A stretch of DNA of 64,000 bases, from contig NZ_MINL01000001.1 of NCBI RefSeq assembly GCF_001882345.1, positions 1,511,705 through 1,575,704 of the forward strand, read 5' to 3'. The notes beneath the pieces are model-generated. The model made no database searches and was not told where the DNA came from. It saw only the letters and a list, made by a program, of their open reading frames with translations. Shown in pieces: positions 1 through 8,853 of this stretch. Each line of letters starts with the position of its first letter. The first letter of the stretch is position 1. The stretch is from Halomonas sp. QHL1 (lineage in GTDB: Bacteria; Pseudomonadota; Gammaproteobacteria; Pseudomonadales; Halomonadaceae). The position numbers were made by a program, and so were the translations under genes.

Positions 1-1179
1 CTGGATTGCATGGCCTAGATCGCGTAAGCCATTGCACAGGCGATCCACCGACACCGATACCCCGGAAACAAACGGGAAGTAGTTATTGGATACCATCGCC
101 ACTCGCAGCGACTTATCCAGAAAAGGCGTCGGGTCAATATCGAAATCGGGATAGTAGTCGCGGTCTTCAAAAATCAGCCGATGTAAACGCAGCGCGAGCA
201 GTGTCAACACACCCACAATCAGCAAAAACCGCGTATAGCTGACGTAGAAAAACGCATACACGGTGGAAGCCACGCTACTCACCATCCGCCACCAGCCGGG
301 GCTATCTACGTTTAAACGCACGGGGGCAATGGCGACATTCTCGCCTTCGACATCGACGATAACGTAGTGATGAAAGCTGCTATCGGCATCGATGAGGATG
401 CCTCCCGCGCCTCCGGTGGTCACGTAATCCACGCCGTTAATCGTCTGCTGGGAAAAGAGCGTTAAGTTGGCGGAAAATACGGTATCAACAGCATGATCCT
501 CCGCCAGCGCCATAATGCCATCGGCTAAGCGGGGGTCATTAAGGTAATTGTCCGCTTCAAACAATGGCGCGTCGCTCACGACGTTGTGCAGCGGCAAGCC
601 AACAAACAAAAATTTATGCTGTGTTTCAGAGGCCGAGAGCTCCCGAGATAACCAATCAAGCTGCCAAGAGGTTGAGGATTTGCCGGTACCGTCAAGAAAG
701 ATAAAGTGGCTATTGCCCGCGACAAAGGAGTAGAAATGTGGGCCAAAATATTCATAAAACAGGTAGCTACCAAAATCACTATCTTCGTTTTCGCCGTAGG
801 TGAGTAAGTAAGGAACATTGAGCTGCTCCAGACTCTGATAGATGGCCTGGTAGCTCTCCTGTCGCCCTCCATTCACGGCATTTCCCGCGGAAATCAGAAA
901 GTCGATGCCGCCCTGATTGATGAGTGGCACGATCTCATCTTGAAACACGTTCACTGAGTTATTGATATTGCCCACCACCGCAAAGCGGTAGTCGGTTCGC
1001 TCCCTCAATACCTCGCGAATATCAGCCACTTCAAGGGTATGTACGGACTCAAATTTAGGCTCTGCCACATACAGCCAAATTTGGTGGGCAATCAGCCCAA
1101 CCACCAGGGCAAGATTAAGATAGAAGAACAGCCGCAACCAGCGCTGGCGGGAAAGGCGAAGAAAGGAGCGTCGTGGCAT
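1..1179 (-). CDS. Phosphoesterase-like / glycosyltransferase fusion (3' end outside window)
   Basis: 393 codons are visible and the frame is open at the left edge. The ATG is directly preceded by an in-frame TAA, so the start is secure, though no good ribosome site is seen. A basic N-terminus and a membrane segment (about residues 15-35) lead into a calcineurin-like fold (about 50-270). The usual metal motifs appear altered: GNINN where GDxH is expected, AGN for GD, and GENED for GNHD. A second hydrophobic segment (about 297-320) follows, and the last residues (SNNYFPFVSGVSVSVDRL) are the typical N-terminus of a GT-B family 4 glycosyltransferase. Inferred role: membrane-anchored glycolipid or polysaccharide synthesis. 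The fusion is seen directly; loss of phosphoesterase activity is inference. Confidence 0.75.
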   Translation of the reverse strand, partial: MPRRSFLRLSRQRWLRLFFYLNLALVVGLIAHQIWLYVAEPKFESVHTLEVADIREVLRERTDYRFAVVGNINNSVNVFQDEIVPLINQGGIDFLISAGNAVNGGRQESYQAIYQSLEQLNVPYLLTYGENEDSDFGSYLFYEYFGPHFYSFVAGNSHFIFLDGTGKSSTSWQLDWLSRELSASETQHKFLFVGLPLHNVVSDAPLFEADNYLNDPRLADGIMALAEDHAVDTVFSANLTLFSQQTINGVDYVTTGGAGGILIDADSSFHHYVIVDVEGENVAIAPVRLNVDSPGWWRMVSSVASTVYAFFYVSYTRFLLIVGVLTLLALRLHRLIFEDRDYYPDFDIDPTPFLDKSLRVAMVSNNYFPFVSGVSVSVDRLCNGLRDLGHAIQ

Positions 1180-1254
1180 TTAAAAGCGCTTTTCAATGAT
1201 AAAAATGGGTACCCGCCACTATACAGCAACGCTAAGTCGAGGTGGCGCCCCTGG

Positions 1255-1683
1255 TTAGCGCGCTTCACACCCGTTCCATGTGGCCAGTAACCGACGTTGC
1301 CCAGCCTGATTGCGGTGTTCTCCCAGCCATATACCCTGCCACGTACCTAAGGCCAGTCGTCCATCGCGAACCGCCAGCGTTAGCTGCGTGCCCATCAAGC
1401 TGGCGGCCACATGGGCCGGCATATCGTCGGGGCCTTCCAGTGTATGGCGAAAATAGGGCAAGTCTTCGGGCACCAAGCGACGCAGAAATGCATCTAAATC
1501 GTGGCGCACATCCGGGTCAGTGTTCTCATTGAGCGTTAACGAGGCAGAGGTGTGCATCAGCTGTAAATGCAGCATGCCAATATGGCAGTCGCTTAAACAC
1601 GGCAAGGCCCGCGCTACATCATTAGTTATCAAATGAAAGCCGCGCTCCATTTCAGGCAAATGGATCTCTTGTTGGCACCACAT
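1255..1683 (-). CDS. yjbQ: YjbQ / UPF0047 family protein
   Basis: 142 residues, the usual family length. It shows the family blocks MWCQQEIHL at the start, QLMHTSASLTLNEN, DPDVRHDL, GPDDMPAH and GTWQGIWLGEHR. The conserved histidines of the last blocks form the metal/active site of this fold. Family members complement thiamine-phosphate synthase mutants, but their main role is not settled. A GTG start nine bases upstream is possible, but the ATG at 1683 follows AAAGGTGG at good spacing and matches family N-termini. Confidence 0.9.
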   Translation of the reverse strand: MWCQQEIHLPEMERGFHLITNDVARALPCLSDCHIGMLHLQLMHTSASLTLNENTDPDVRHDLDAFLRRLVPEDLPYFRHTLEGPDDMPAHVAASLMGTQLTLAVRDGRLALGTWQGIWLGEHRNQAGQRRLLATWNGCEAR

Positions 1684-1803
1684 AAACACCACCTTTATTT
1701 GTTATGTAACCGGAAACACTTCATCACCAGCATGCTCTTTTTGTATGGCAAAATAGCCACATTTACTACTCAATCTCCTACTACTCAACATAGTCGATAG
1801 CCG

Positions 1804-2598
1804 ATGATTCACCGCTGGTTCGATCGATTCACCCAACAGCCACTGCCTGCTTCTGCTTGGCAGGCAGCACAGAGTCGCGTGGCCCTGCTCACGACACTAG
1901 ACGAGGCCGATGCTGAACGCCTGAGCCAGCGGGCCTGGCACTTCTTACAACACAAGCGTATCACCCTGCATTCTGACCTGCGGGAAACACCTTTTGACCT
2001 CGCCGCGCAGTTGGCACTCGCCGGGCAGGCCTGCCTGCTAACCTTAGGCTGGACAGAGGCCGAGCATCTAGAAGCCTTCGCCAACGTGCATGAAATAATC
2101 ATTTTGCCCGACGGGTTCAGCAGAGAAGTGGAAGAAGTAGATGAAATGGGCGTGGTTCACTTGTATAGCGATACCCTCGCGGGGGAAACCTCTTATCAGG
2201 GTGCGGTCATCGTTTCGTTTACTGACCTAATGAAGAGTGGTGATTTCAGCGGCTCCAATGTTCTCATTCATGAGCTTGCCCATAAACTCGATATGGGCAA
2301 CTCAATGGATATCGACGGTTTCCCGCCGCTACCCAGAGATATCAGCCCAAGCGAGTGGCATCAGGTCTTTACCAGCGTATGGGACGATCTTAATCAGCGC
2401 CTGACACGGGGAGAAGTAACGCCCATTGATGACAACGCGGCCAGCCACCCTGGCGAGTGTTATGCCGTCTGTTGCGAACTATTTTTTAGCGACCCTATTA
2501 CCTTAGAAGCTGCCTACCCGGCACTCTATGCCCTACTCTGTCGCTACTTTAATCAACAACCGCTGAAAAGATTACTCGACAAGGAGAGTCCTCAATGA
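1804..2598 (+). CDS. mtfA: MtfA-type zinc peptidase (M90)
   Basis: 264 residues. The gluzincin motif HELAH is at about 156-160, followed by DMGNSMDIDG, and the later HPGECYAVCCELFF block carries the third ligand region. In Escherichia coli MtfA is a cytosolic aminopeptidase that binds the glucose repressor Mlc and so affects ptsG. Whether a Mlc homologue exists here is not visible. No clear ribosome site precedes the ATG. It overlaps the lipocalin gene by four bases (ATGA), indicating co-translation. Confidence 0.9.
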   Translation: MIHRWFDRFTQQPLPASAWQAAQSRVALLTTLDEADAERLSQRAWHFLQHKRITLHSDLRETPFDLAAQLALAGQACLLTLGWTEAEHLEAFANVHEIIILPDGFSREVEEVDEMGVVHLYSDTLAGETSYQGAVIVSFTDLMKSGDFSGSNVLIHELAHKLDMGNSMDIDGFPPLPRDISPSEWHQVFTSVWDDLNQRLTRGEVTPIDDNAASHPGECYAVCCELFFSDPITLEAAYPALYALLCRYFNQQPLKRLLDKESPQ

Positions 2599-3128
2599 AA
2601 ACACTGCTAGGCAGCAGCGTCGTCAGTATGGCCCTACTCACCGGCTGCACTGGCATTCCGGATGGCACGCAGCCAGTCACAGGCTTTGAGCTAGACCGCT
2701 ACCTGGGCCAGTGGTTCGAAATTGCCCGCCTGGATCACTCTTTTGAACGTGGCCTTGATTGCGTTACCGCTACGTACAGCCAGCGCGATGACGGTGGTGT
2801 GCGAGTGATCAACCGTGGTTACAACCTTGAAGAACAAGAGTGGGATGAGGCTGAAGGGCGCGCCTACTTTATTGACGATGAAAGCGTTGGGCGCTTAAAG
2901 GTGAGTTTTTTCGGCCCCTTCTACGGCGGTTATAACGTCCTTGAGCTGGATGATGACTACCAATGGGCGTTAGTGGCGGGCCCTAACCACGACTACCTGT
3001 GGATACTTTCACGCACAGCGGAAATGGATAGTGCGACAGAAGAGCGTCTTCGTCAGCGGGCAGCCGAGCTGGATTTTCCCACTGACGAGCTGATTGATGT
3101 TAACCAAGGTGAGGCTTGCCCTAGCTGA
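2595..3128 (+). CDS. blc: Blc-type outer-membrane lipocalin lipoprotein
   Basis: 177 residues with a lipoprotein signal: short basic start, hydrophobic stretch and lipobox LLTGC, cleaved before Cys18. The mature part opens with VTGFELDRYLGQWFEIARLDHSFERG, whose GQWFEIAR core is the lipocalin GxW signature, and includes FFGPFYGGYNVLELD typical of Blc. Known members sit at the inner face of the outer membrane, bind lysophospholipids and are stress-induced. The start overlaps the mtfA stop, with AAGGAGAG upstream, so the two are co-translated. Confidence 0.92.
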   Translation: MKTLLGSSVVSMALLTGCTGIPDGTQPVTGFELDRYLGQWFEIARLDHSFERGLDCVTATYSQRDDGGVRVINRGYNLEEQEWDEAEGRAYFIDDESVGRLKVSFFGPFYGGYNVLELDDDYQWALVAGPNHDYLWILSRTAEMDSATEERLRQRAAELDFPTDELIDVNQGEACPS

Positions 3129-3141
3129 TAGTAGCTTCTGA

Positions 3142-4083
3142 TTAGCTCCCTTCCGGCCATATCGACACCCGTCCCGGCATTTCACGCTGCACATAGTCAA
3201 TAAAAGCGCGCAGCCGGGCGGGCACATGCCTGCGCTGTTCATACACCGCATAGAAGTCCGCTCGTACACTCTGCCAGCCTGGCAACAGCGCTACCAATGC
3301 GCCACTGGCAAGGTGCTCATTAACATCCCACCAGGAACGCAGCATCACGCCGTGGCCGTCCAGAGCCAAGCGGGTAATGACCTCGCCATCGTTGCTGGCT
3401 AATCGACCGTAGACCTTTATCGACTGCACCTTTCCAGCCAGTCCTTTTGCAGGCTGGGCGATTTGTTCAAAGCGCCAAAGCGGGAAATCACTGTCGTTCT
3501 CGCGAATCACCAAACAGGCGTGCTGCTGCAAATCTGCCGGTACTTGCAGAGGTGGCGCCTGGGCAATGTAATCAGGCGACGCGCAGAGCACCCGTCGATT
3601 GGCCAGAATACGCCGCGCGACCAAGCGGGATTCTGGTGGTTCGCCCACGCGAATGCCAATATCAAAGCCGTGATCGCTCAAATTGAGCGGAAAATTGGTT
3701 AACTCCAACCACCCTTCCACCTCGGGGTGATCGGCACAAAAGCGTGACAGCAGCGGCGCAATATGGCGGCGCCCAAAGCCAAAAGTGGCGTTTACCCGCA
3801 AACGCCCGCTAAGCGCTTGATTGGCCCCCTCACCCAGTGAATTCTCCAGCTCCTCCAGCTCATCCAAAATCAGTGCGCCACGGGACAAATAGCGCTCGCC
3901 TTCAGCTGTTAGCGTCAACCGCCGCGTAGTGCGAGCAGCTAGCTCTACCCCCAGGCGCGCCTCCAACTGTTTTAGCCGCTTGCTCACCGCCGAGAGCGAT
4001 AGCCCCAGCTCGCGAGCAGTCGCGGTCAGGCTACCCGCCCGTGCCAAGTGCTGAAAAAATGCCAAATCATCCAGGTGCGCCAT
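3142..4083 (-). CDS. dmlR: LysR-family regulator, DmlR-like
   Basis: 313 residues from the ATG at 4083, which has AAGGAG four bases upstream; a longer reading from 4152 adds an uncharacteristic hydrophobic leader and is not preferred. The N-terminal winged helix-turn-helix (LAFFQHLARAGSLTATAREL and LSLSAVSKRLKQLE) is followed by a substrate-binding-like domain of the DmlR/AaeR type. It is transcribed divergently from the dehydrogenase gene at 4219, so it probably regulates that gene from the shared 135-bp region, as DmlR activates dmlA for D-malate use in E. coli. Confidence 0.85.
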   Translation of the reverse strand: MAHLDDLAFFQHLARAGSLTATARELGLSLSAVSKRLKQLEARLGVELAARTTRRLTLTAEGERYLSRGALILDELEELENSLGEGANQALSGRLRVNATFGFGRRHIAPLLSRFCADHPEVEGWLELTNFPLNLSDHGFDIGIRVGEPPESRLVARRILANRRVLCASPDYIAQAPPLQVPADLQQHACLVIRENDSDFPLWRFEQIAQPAKGLAGKVQSIKVYGRLASNDGEVITRLALDGHGVMLRSWWDVNEHLASGALVALLPGWQSVRADFYAVYEQRRHVPARLRAFIDYVQREMPGRVSIWPEGS

Positions 4084-4218
4084 TTCACTCCTTAGCCATT
4101 CTGCACTTTCAGGAAACAATAACTTGAATAGTAGCCTGATTATCTCCGCCAAAATAGCCGCTACACTCTATTCATTACTCATAAGCATTCGCCATAACTA
4201 ACAAGATTAGGAGTCACT

Positions 4219-5292
4219 ATGACCCACCGTATTGCCATTATCGCCGGTGACGGCATCGGCACCGAAGTAATGCCCGAAGGCATCCGCGCCCTTGAAGCCA
4301 CCGCCAAGCGTTTTGATATTGACCTTGAGTTCACCACCTTTGAGTTTGGCAGCTGTGACTACTACCTGGAGCACGGCAAAATGCTGCCGGATGATTGGTT
4401 CGAGCAGTTAAAAGGCTTCGATGCGCTGTTTTATGGCGCTGTGGGCTGGCCCGACAAAGTGCCCGATCATATTTCCCTGTGGGGCTCACTGCTGCAGTTT
4501 CGCCGCCGTTTTGATCAGTACATCAACCTGCGCCCCTGCAAGCTCATGCCCGGCATCAAAAGTCCGCTGGCAGGCCGTGAACCTGGCGATATCGATTTTT
4601 ACGTGGTGCGTGAGAACACCGAAGGTGAGTACTCCAGCGTTGGCGGCAAAATGTTTGAAGGCACCGACCGTGAAGTGGTTATTCAAGACACGGTCATGAC
4701 CCGCACCGGCGTTGACCGCGTATTGAAGTACGCCTTTGAGCTGGCCCAAACCCGCCCGCGTAAAAAGCTCACCTCCGCAACCAAATCCAACGGCATCTCA
4801 ATCACCATGCCGTACTGGGATGAACGCGTAGTCGAAATGGCCAAAGGTTACCCAGAGATCGCGGTGGATAAATTCCATATCGATATTCTCACCGCCAACT
4901 TCGTTCTCCACCCGGATTGGTTTGACGTCGTCGTGGGCAGCAACCTGTTCGGCGATATTCTTTCTGACCTCGGCCCCGCCTGTACCGGCACCATCGGCAT
5001 TGCCCCTTCGGCCAACATCAACCCGGAAGGCCACTTTCCCAGCCTGTTCGAGCCAGTACACGGCAGCGCGCCGGATATCGCCGGTAAAGGCATTGCCAAC
5101 CCTATCGGTCAGATTTGGTCAGGCGCCATGATGCTGGAGCATCTCGGCTATAAAGAAGCCGGTGACGCGATGGTCACAGCTATTGAGGAAGTATTAAGTG
5201 AGGGAGATGCCACCGTACTTACCCGCGATGTGGGTGGAGAAGGCACCACTGCGAGCCTAGGCAAAGCGATTGCCGAGAAGCTGGTAAAATGA
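4219..5292 (+). CDS. dmlA: Tartrate/D-malate dehydrogenase (decarboxylating)
   Basis: 357 residues of the isopropylmalate/isocitrate dehydrogenase fold. Visible blocks are IAGDGIGTEVMPEG (nucleotide region), the arginine-rich substrate loop around LQFRRRFDQYINLRP, the metal-ligand segment GSNLFGDILSDL and the adenine-binding FEPVHGSAPDIAGKGIANP. The family oxidatively decarboxylates D-malate to pyruvate and also acts on tartrate, NAD-dependent, in the cytosol. It has a good ribosome site (TTAGGAGTCACT) and a divergent regulator. Tartrate versus D-malate preference cannot be read from sequence. Confidence 0.9.
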   Translation: MTHRIAIIAGDGIGTEVMPEGIRALEATAKRFDIDLEFTTFEFGSCDYYLEHGKMLPDDWFEQLKGFDALFYGAVGWPDKVPDHISLWGSLLQFRRRFDQYINLRPCKLMPGIKSPLAGREPGDIDFYVVRENTEGEYSSVGGKMFEGTDREVVIQDTVMTRTGVDRVLKYAFELAQTRPRKKLTSATKSNGISITMPYWDERVVEMAKGYPEIAVDKFHIDILTANFVLHPDWFDVVVGSNLFGDILSDLGPACTGTIGIAPSANINPEGHFPSLFEPVHGSAPDIAGKGIANPIGQIWSGAMMLEHLGYKEAGDAMVTAIEEVLSEGDATVLTRDVGGEGTTASLGKAIAEKLVK

Positions 5293-5344
5293 AGCTAGCG
5301 AAGTAAGGTGTACAACTAGCGAGTAGATGAGCAGTAACCCAAAA

Positions 5345-5377
5345 AAGCCTCGTCGGATGGCTCCGGCGAGGCTTTTG
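5345..5377. terminator. Bidirectional intrinsic terminator
   Basis: Arms GCCTCGTCGGA (5347-5357) and TCCGGCGAGGC (5362-5372), 11 bp with one G-U pair, loop TGGC. A-run before and T-run after make it usable by both convergent genes (dmlA and wrbA). Confidence 0.9.
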
Positions 5378-5396
5378 CATTACTGGCTTAAACAGA

Positions 5397-5996
5397 TTAG
5401 CTAGCCAGTTTGGCAGCCGTTTTCGCGACTAGCTCGCCTTGGAAACGGGCGATTTTCAGTTCACGTTCATCGGGCTGGCGCGAACCATCGCCACCCGCCA
5501 GCGTTGCGGCGCCGTAAGGCGTACCGCCGCTGACTTTAGAAATATCAAACTGCTCTTCAAGACCATAGCCAATCGGCACAATCACCATGCCGTGGTGGGC
5601 TAGCGTGGTCCAGGTAGAGGTAATGGTCATCTCATCACCGCCGCCGGTACCGGTAGAGGTGAAAACACTGGCGACTTTGCCACGTAGAGCGCCCTTCGCC
5701 CACAGACCGCCGGTCTGATCAAGGAAGGTGCGCATTTGGCCAGCCATATTACCAAAGCGGGTGGGTGTACCGAAAATGATCGCATCGTAATCGGCAAGCT
5801 CTTGAGGCGTCGCTTCCGGGGTGTCGTAATCCTGCTTACCGCCTGCGTTCTTAAACGCCTCGGCTGGCATTGTTTCAGGAACGCGTTTTACCGTTACTTC
5901 AACGCCGCTCACACCCTTTGCGCCTTCTGCAACGGCCTGGGCCAGCGTATCGATATGGCCATACATGGAATAATAAAGTACCAGTACCTTCGTCAT
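5397..5996 (-). CDS. wrbA: NAD(P)H:quinone oxidoreductase WrbA
   Basis: 199 residues, close to the E. coli length. The flavodoxin-like FMN site is at the start ([23 protein letters not shown]), followed by [28 protein letters not shown] and [13 protein letters not shown], all diagnostic of WrbA. It reduces quinones by two electrons as a cytosolic tetramer, associated with oxidative and stationary-phase stress. Two adjacent ATGs are possible (5999, 5996); the second has GAAGGAG at better spacing. It converges on dmlA across a shared terminator. Confidence 0.95.
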   Translation of the reverse strand: MTKVLVLYYSMYGHIDTLAQAVAEGAKGVSGVEVTVKRVPETMPAEAFKNAGGKQDYDTPEATPQELADYDAIIFGTPTRFGNMAGQMRTFLDQTGGLWAKGALRGKVASVFTSTGTGGGDEMTITSTWTTLAHHGMVIVPIGYGLEEQFDISKVSGGTPYGAATLAGGDGSRQPDERELKIARFQGELVAKTAAKLAS

Positions 5997-6207
5997 CATT
6001 ATCTCCTTCACTTAGGCTTTCACTTATGAGTCGTGCAATGGACGTCGCCCAATAAACAGTACAAATAACATAGCTCACTCAAGCATAGAAAAAAGCGAAT
6101 GTTTTCGTCCCTGGGCGTCGATTTCATCGACGAACGCCACCTTGCACTTTACGCCATCCACCACTAGCTTTGACTTGCCTACATCAAACGTATCCAAGGA
6201 GTCTGGA

Positions 6208-6648
6208 ATGACGATTTTTGAAGCCCTGCGTAAGGATCACGATATTCAGCGCGACCTGCTCGCCCGCTTAGTTGAAACACATGGAGACAGCGACGAGCGC
6301 GACAGCCTATATCAGCAGGTGCGTGCCGAATTGCACTACCACGCCGCCGCCGAAGAACGGGCGCTCTATATTCCGATGATGTCGATTGATCTGACCCAGG
6401 AAAAAGCCCGCCATAGCGTTGCTGAACATCATGAAATTGACGAGCTTCTAGAGCTGCTCGATGAAACTGACTACAGCGCTACTCACTGGCTGACCCACGC
6501 CAAACAGCTCCAGGATTTAGTCACCCATCACCTGGATGAAGAGGAGCAAGAGGTTTTCCAACTAGCGGGGCGTGGCCTAGAAGATAAACAAAAGACATCG
6601 CTTGCTAGCGAGTACCAAGAAGAAATGCAGCGCCAACGCTCAGCGTAA
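6208..6648 (+). CDS. Hemerythrin HHE-domain protein
   Basis: 146 residues from the ATG at 6208, which follows CCAAGGAGTCTGGA; an upstream in-frame ATG at 6142 lacks a site. Diiron-ligand motifs appear in order: KDHDIQRDLL, HYHAAAEERALY, VAEHHEIDELL and THHLDEEEQEVF. Such small proteins bind a non-haem diiron centre and are linked to oxygen, NO or iron handling. No operon partner; it has its own terminator. Confidence 0.9.
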   Translation: MTIFEALRKDHDIQRDLLARLVETHGDSDERDSLYQQVRAELHYHAAAEERALYIPMMSIDLTQEKARHSVAEHHEIDELLELLDETDYSATHWLTHAKQLQDLVTHHLDEEEQEVFQLAGRGLEDKQKTSLASEYQEEMQRQRSA

Positions 6649-6664
6649 TCTGAAAAGCAAATTG

Positions 6665-6698
6665 AAAAAGCGCTCATGCATCCCATGGGCGCTTTTTT
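6665..6698 (+). terminator. Intrinsic terminator of the hemerythrin gene
   Basis: Arms around GCGCTCATG and CATGGGCGC (9 bp, one G-U), preceded by A5 and followed by T6 in the + direction. Confidence 0.9.
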
Positions 6699-6881
6699 AT
6701 GTTCGTTACTTAGTAGGGCCACTTTCGGTTGCCTCTTGTTTCATAAATACGCTTTTTCACGAATACGCTAGGCTTTTACACCTGAACGACCTGCAGGTTT
6801 GTGACACACGCCCAGCGTGGTAAACCTAAGCACGCTTTTTATACTGACAACGAATCTGATAACAATTACTGAGGAGCGAAA

Positions 6882-7859
6882 ATGCTAGGCCAATGGCTCG
6901 ACTGGTCGCTTGACGGGCAGCTCCCTGCCGCCAGCCAAGGAGACTTCGCAAGCGGCACTTACCATTTGCATGCGCCTGGCATTTTGGAGCTCACTCCCAC
7001 CACGGCAAGCCAGGGTTCCCACGCGTGCATTTTTTCAGCGGCAATTCATGGCAATGAAACCGCGCCGGTTGAGCTGGTGGGTGAATGGCTAAGCGGCTTA
7101 GAAGCGGGCAGCATATCGCTTGGTGCGCCCGTACTGGTGATTCTCGGCAACCTACCTGCGCTTAAGGCGCAGCAGCGATTTCTGACTACCAATTTAAACC
7201 GGCTATTTAGCCGTGACCAAACCGCTAAGGGCGAGGAGCCGGATCGCGCCCGGGAATTGATGGCGGCTGTGGATGGTTTTTATGCTCGCCATACCGGGCT
7301 ACCCAAATTGCACTACGACCTACATACCGCGATTCGGGATAGTCGTTACCCCCGTTTCATCGTGGAACCCTTTGCCGAACAATCCACTGATGCCGAGCAG
7401 TGGGGCTGGCTAGCGGCGGCGGACATGCAGGCGGTGCTGCACCAACACCAGCATAGCTGGACGTTCTCTCACTACAGCAAGCACTATCACGCCGCTCAGG
7501 CATTTACCTTTGAGCTGGGCCGCGTAGCCCCTTTTGGCCACAACGATATGGCATCATTAAAACCGATGCAGGAGTTGCTTACGGCGCTTAGTGAGGGTCA
7601 CCGCCCGCCCAATCAGCCCGCCGCGCAAATGCAGTTTTTTCAGGTTCAACACGAGTTAATGCGTCACTCCGAGGACTTCCAGCTCTGTTTTGCCGAGGAC
7701 ACGGCTAACTTCAGCCGATTTGAGCCAGGCACCCTGCTGGCCCAAGACGGTGAGGCGGGTGATTTTAGGGTGGGTGATACGCCACTCTATGTGGTGTTTC
7801 CCAATGCCCAGGTAGAGGTGGGTGCCCGTGCCGCACTGTTGGTGGCGCCTATCGCTTAA
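6882..7859 (+). CDS. astE: Succinylglutamate desuccinylase
   Basis: 325 residues. Zinc ligands sit in AAIHGNETAPVELV (His, Glu) and KLHYDLHTAIRDS (His); the arginine-bearing NLNRLFSRD is also typical. It hydrolyses N-succinylglutamate to glutamate and succinate, the last step of the AST arginine catabolic route. The other ast genes are not in the window, so this one is detached; its neighbour is a basic/polar amino-acid ABC transporter. The ribosome site CTGAGGAGCGAAA is strong. Confidence 0.92.
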   Translation: MLGQWLDWSLDGQLPAASQGDFASGTYHLHAPGILELTPTTASQGSHACIFSAAIHGNETAPVELVGEWLSGLEAGSISLGAPVLVILGNLPALKAQQRFLTTNLNRLFSRDQTAKGEEPDRARELMAAVDGFYARHTGLPKLHYDLHTAIRDSRYPRFIVEPFAEQSTDAEQWGWLAAADMQAVLHQHQHSWTFSHYSKHYHAAQAFTFELGRVAPFGHNDMASLKPMQELLTALSEGHRPPNQPAAQMQFFQVQHELMRHSEDFQLCFAEDTANFSRFEPGTLLAQDGEAGDFRVGDTPLYVVFPNAQVEVGARAALLVAPIA

Positions 7860-7919
7860 CCCGCCAAGCAAAACCTCTATTGACCAAGACAATAATAATG
7901 GTGAGGCGACAACAGGCCC

Positions 7920-7946
7920 CTCGACGTCCCTAAGACTAACGTCGAG
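7920..7946. promoter_or_regulatory. Inverted repeat between astE and the ABC operon
   Basis: CTCGACGT (7920-7927) and ACGTCGAG (7939-7946), perfect 8-bp arms with an 11-nt spacer and no T-run. It may be an operator or a weak terminator. A GCGC-ATAAT-GCGC motif follows about 25 bases later. Confidence 0.4.
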
Positions 7947-8067
7947 TGCATAATGTTAGAAGGAAAGCGCGCATAATGCGCCCAGCCTGATAGAATCGCC
8001 CCTTTTTTCGCGCCAGCCGCATCAAACCCACCTGTTGCTGCGGCAACTCTGTACTGGAGCCAATGAT

Positions 8068-8838
8068 ATGGCCGCTACGCCTACTCCCCTTGAAGTGCGT
8101 AATATTAAAAAACGCTTCGGCGATACGGAAGTTCTGAAAGGTCTTTCATTACAAGCCCAAAAGGGCGATGTGATTACCCTAATCGGTGCCTCTGGCTCGG
8201 GTAAAAGTACTTTTTTGCGCTGCATGAACTTGCTTGAACAGCCCGACGATGGCGACCTCATTGTCCATGGCGAACCCATTCGCTTTAAAACCACTAAGCA
8301 CGGCCGGGAGCCCGAAGATTGGAAGCAGGTGGTACAAATGCGCGCCAAGCTCTCCATGGTGTTCCAGAGCTTCAACCTGTGGGCTCATATGACGCTGCTG
8401 GAAAACATCATCGAAGCGCCGATTCATGTGCTGAAAAAACCCAAAAAAGAAGCCCTGGAGCACGCCCACGCCCTGCTTGACCGCGTCGGCTTAACGGCCC
8501 GCGCCAACGCCTACCCGGCGCAGATGTCCGGCGGTCAGCAGCAGCGCGGTGCGATTGCTCGCGCATTGGCGATGGACCCAGAAGTGATGCTGTTTGACGA
8601 GCCCACCTCCGCCCTTGATCCAGAATTGGTCGGCGATGTGTTGAAAGTCATGCACGGCCTCGCTGAAGAGGGGCGCACCATGGTCGTGGTCACCCACGAG
8701 ATGGGGTTTGCCCGGGATGTTTCCAGCCAAGTGATTTACCTTCACCAGGGCCTGGTGGAAGAGGCTGGCCCGCCCGATCAAGTGCTCGGCAACCCGCAAT
8801 CTCCGCGCCTGCAGCAATTCCTGGCACCTAAATACTGA
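8068..8838 (+). CDS. hisP: Polar amino-acid ABC transporter ATP-binding protein (HisP/ArtP type)
   Basis: 256 residues from ATG 8068 (GGAG upstream). Walker A GASGSGKST, Q-loop VFQSFNLWAHMT, signature MSGGQQQRGAIARAL, Walker B VMLFDEPTSALDPE and the switch histidine in VVTHEMGF are all intact. It powers uptake through the HisQ/HisM-type permeases encoded directly downstream. First gene of an operon running to about 11.2 or 13.6 kb. Confidence 0.95.
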   Translation: MAATPTPLEVRNIKKRFGDTEVLKGLSLQAQKGDVITLIGASGSGKSTFLRCMNLLEQPDDGDLIVHGEPIRFKTTKHGREPEDWKQVVQMRAKLSMVFQSFNLWAHMTLLENIIEAPIHVLKKPKKEALEHAHALLDRVGLTARANAYPAQMSGGQQQRGAIARALAMDPEVMLFDEPTSALDPELVGDVLKVMHGLAEEGRTMVVVTHEMGFARDVSSQVIYLHQGLVEEAGPPDQVLGNPQSPRLQQFLAPKY

Positions 8839-8853
8839 TCCGCGAGGCTCACC

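Noticed and set aside
7860..8067. Lysine-type riboswitch before the transporter operon
   Set aside because: Only a simple 8-bp inverted repeat is visible; no multi-helix aptamer layout could be drawn.
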